From Phoronis ovalis (lineage: Eukaryota > Phoronida > Phoronidae), in contig JAOXYB010067456.1 of NCBI GenBank assembly GCA_028565635.1, positions 1 through 10,135 on the forward strand: a stretch of 10,135 nt of DNA, written 5' to 3'. The notes beneath the pieces were generated by a model. That model had not been told where the DNA came from and ran no database searches. It saw nothing but the letters and a program-made list of their open reading frames with translations. Below are positions 8,223-10,135 of the stretch, piece after piece; within the stretch, counting starts at the first letter, position 1, and the number at the start of each line of letters is the position of its first letter. A program made the translations under genes and the position numbers.

Positions 8223-8346
8223 TAAAAAGAATTGGGGGTGTAGACGTGTGTCTCGCTGGACAGAAATCCATTGGATTATAGTTAAAATATATAGGGTGTT
8301 TTTGAATAAGAATGATAGCTGTTGCTTGTGAAATTAACGAAAATCT

Positions 8347-8610
8347 GTGGGCGCATCACATGACCTCGTATCAGTTCGCGTAGGGAGGTCCAGGTTCCGA
8401 TCGGAGACATCTCCAAGGGGGTTCAATTTTTGGCAAATATCTCGAAATCTGTACGGCGGTTGGGGGGTAAATGGATCGGTTTTCCTAAGATATATGTGTG
8501 ACGCAAGTGGACTGAGAGAGAAATTGGCGCTCAGCATTTCGGTTTATTTAACAAATATATTTGAAATCGTTCATTTAACATTGCGTTGGTCTTGGATGGG
8601 ACTTCCTACT
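8347..8610 (+). mobile_element. Possible tRNA-derived SINE, degenerate
   Basis: This stretch is clearly GC-richer than its flanks. Near its left end GGTCCAGGTTCCGATCGG (8386-8403) resembles the pol III B box (GGTTCGANTCC) with its preceding bases, as in tRNA-derived SINE heads; a clear A box is not seen. Near its right end GTTGGTCTTGGATGGG (8585-8600) resembles 5S rRNA and is echoed at 8201-8216. The flanks share CTGTTG (8319-8324 and 8609-8614), a poor candidate target duplication. A 105-codon ORF at 8347-8664 spans it and has no recognisable domain; it is best read as translation of the repeat. SINEs with tRNA heads and conserved bodies are common in invertebrates, but I cannot name this family. 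Confidence 0.35.
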
Positions 8611-9529
8611 GTTGTGTGCTACCATAACATTCAGTCACGCGGGATCATCTGTGTGTATACATAGGTCATTGATATATTGATACATGTTATCACTCAATCT
8701 GCTTTGTAATAAAAGAACTCGAATTGCTAAAGAGTAAGATGAAGCTTAGTTGTTATGTTCCATTGTTGATACTAGTTTTTATGGAATATAGTTAGGGTTT
8801 TACATTTATTGTTATTATGTATTCACTGTATAATATGCACTGTAGACTGACGGTAGTATACACTTTCATCTTGCACATGTAATTCAAGGGCCGATCGCGG
8901 GTGCCTATTATTAGCGTAAATAAATATATACTATATAATATACATAGAGACGTGCGGAAGGAACCCGCTATATGTAATATAAGTATATATCTCAATACAT
9001 AATGATAATTTATATTTTTTGGAAAATATATAATTGATAATAATATCATTATTTATTTGAAAAATCGTATGCTCACAGAACATTTAACAATAATTGTTTA
9101 TAATTGATTACCAGTTTGTTTACATTGTTGAATGCAGATTATAAAAAGACATATCTTGCAGTATTTTACTACATTTATCCCGCTACTTGAATAACCAGGC
9201 CAATGAGCATTTACAATAAAGGATATAGCATCAACACGATCATACCAAAAATAATATATCGTCTGTGCAGCTTCTTCTATACAGTTTATGTAATATAGCT
9301 AGTGTATGCCTAGCCACCGTGAAATAATATCTACAGTTTGGCGATAAAGGAAGTAGGAACTATATATGGAAGAAAAAGAATTAGACACTGATTATGAACA
9401 ATGGCTACTCCACATTTTAAATATGACGGTGTAGTCTGTACATACTTTATAGCGGATCAAGGTCATGTAGATAGTTGTGCTATATACTTAAATACTATAT
9501 ACCATCAATAAAGAAAAAGAGTTACTTAC
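8611..9529. other. Very AT-rich intron-like stretch
   Basis: No gene is seen. From about 8920 to 9060 the sequence is dominated by TA-rich strings with short palindromes. An 85-codon minus-strand ORF (8792-9049) reads as translated AT-rich DNA. If the minus-strand start exon at 9530-9665 is real, this is the beginning of its first coding-side intron. Confidence 0.5.
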
Positions 9530-9665
9530 CCGACATGTTTAAATTCTGTTTTCTTCTACGGTTTGATTCTCTTTATCTCATGTTTAAAATTAGTGAACCA
9601 TAGCAATGTCACGACTTAAGCAGGAGTTCAAAACACTGTCCCAGATATGCACTGGAGCTTTTTAC
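9530..9665 (-). CDS. Candidate first coding exon: 5' UTR, ATG and phase-1 donor
   Basis: On the minus strand an ATG at 9536 (A at -3) is followed by TCG, a single G and the near-perfect donor GG|GTAAGTAAC at 9529. The exon thus encodes only Met-Ser plus one base and ends in phase 1. An in-frame TAA lies 36 bases upstream of the ATG (9573-9575), so this is the first usable start in its frame. The left boundary used here is an acceptor-like GTTTACAG ending at 9666; it has only a modest T-rich tract, so the exon might be longer or begin at a transcription start. The phase matches the incoming phase of the transmembrane exon at 4302-4497. Joined, the protein would begin MSEALKG and enter the membrane helix at about residue 8: a reverse signal-anchor layout with a tiny outside end and a cytoplasmic tail. 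Other exons in the 5-kb gap cannot be excluded. Confidence 0.4.
9573..9601 (-). promoter_or_regulatory. Two minimal upstream ORFs
   Basis: In the putative 5' UTR, ATG GTT CAC TAA (9601-9590) and ATG AGA TAA (9581-9573) precede the main ATG at 9536. They would be two- or three-codon uORFs, of the kind that commonly lower translation of the main frame in eukaryotic mRNAs. The second shares the frame of the main ATG and supplies its upstream stop. Their relevance depends on this exon being transcribed. Confidence 0.3.
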
Positions 9666-10135
9666 CTGTAAACAATAATTAAAATCTACTTTTCAACAGA
9701 AAACGAGGACATTTTAAAATTGTTCATGTTTTAATTTTAAAAAAGATCCATGCATCGATAGTCAGCTAAATGTATATGTACATAGCTTATTATCAAAATC
9801 ATATGCATGTTATTCATTTCAGTATATCAAATAGTCTTTTCCAGCAGTAATTATATAAAGCTTATTAACAACACGCGAACGTTCAGAGTATGCTATTTAT
9901 ATCTACTAAGAACAGATTATCTGTATAACAGAGCATATATATATATACGTCTTCATCAGGATGACGTACCCAATGAAGCATTAAATGAACTTACTATGCT
10001 ATATCACTAGTTTACTGCAAATATCAGTACATAAGACTCATAGATAAAAATAACTAAACAGGTAATATAAGGAGACTGGCTAAAAGTCGCAATATTTTTT
10101 TTTCACGTCGTGAATTACTTATATACAAGCGCATA
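9666..10135. other. Upstream DNA of the minus-strand gene, no gene seen
   Basis: Upstream promoter or an earlier intron of the candidate minus-strand gene could lie here; no clear TATA box or first exon is evident. A plus-strand ORF (9807-10010) ends in a polar stretch after an acceptor-like CTTCATCAG at 9959, but lacks other support. A (TA)n run lies at about 9935-9947. CCTGATGAAG on the minus strand (about 9953-9962) resembles a hammerhead core but has no matching GAAA segment. Confidence 0.45.

Noticed and set aside
8347-8664. 105-codon plus-strand ORF in GC-richer DNA
   Set aside because: It lies over the SINE-like segment, shows no known domain, and is overlapped by an antisense ORF. 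GC-richer repeats have fewer stop codons by composition.
9945-9970. Hammerhead-ribozyme-like CTGATGA core on the minus strand
   Set aside because: A hammerhead needs a GAAA segment closing stem II and a cleavage-site arm. Neither appears in the following bases. The CTGATGA at about 2066 on the plus strand fails for the same reason.
9807-10010. 67-codon plus-strand ORF ending in a polar peptide
   Set aside because: Only the last 16 codons after CTTCATCAG look exon-like; there is no evidence of preceding exons or a poly(A) signal nearby, so chance is the better explanation.

Overview
This window looks like AT-rich, mostly non-coding DNA from an animal nuclear genome, most likely an invertebrate and perhaps a mollusc. 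The signs are the absence of long ORFs, candidate exons bounded by GT/AG sites, many short hairpins and simple repeats, and degenerate transposon remnants. There are no bacterial operons, ribosome binding sites or long coding frames. The longest ORFs (about 100-118 codons) are about what chance gives in 10 kb. The mollusc guess is weak: it rests only on the style of the repeats.

The best-supported gene is on the minus strand. A strong exon at 4302-4497 encodes a single transmembrane helix followed by a KRRRRK stop-transfer cluster and a polar tail. About 5 kb upstream, a candidate first coding exon (9530-9665) ends in Met-Ser-G at a near-consensus GTAAGT donor. It has an in-frame stop just upstream and two minimal uORFs. 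Its phase (1) matches the phase at which the transmembrane exon opens. Joined, they would start a small signal-anchor membrane protein with only a few residues before the helix. The 3' end is not resolved. A 14-nt micro-exon at 3143-3156 fits the outgoing phase, but this is speculative. A separate minus-strand ATG exon with a good donor and a TATA-like box (1285-1310) could begin another gene running off the left edge.

The most distinctive non-genic structure is at 6030-6479. It is flanked by a 7-9 bp direct repeat and has long imperfect terminal inverted repeats beginning CCCGGGG. Its core is about nine degenerate copies of a ~32-bp unit (TTACCACAGGGTATATTTTT). This looks like a non-autonomous DNA transposon (MITE or foldback type) with an internal minisatellite.

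Layout: 1-160 short dispersed repeats with heat-shock-element-like palindromes; 160-1284 featureless AT-rich DNA; 1285-1345 candidate start exon and TATA-like box; 1372-4113 intron-like or intergenic DNA with small hairpins; 4114-4232 two weak plus-strand exon candidates; 4302-4497 transmembrane exon; 4498-6029 intron-like; 6030-6479 transposon; 6790-6890 GC-richer hairpin island; 7744-7761 (GA)9; 8154-8610 SINE-like remnants; 8611-9529 AT-rich intron-like DNA; 9530-9665 candidate first coding exon; 9666 to the end, upstream DNA of that gene.
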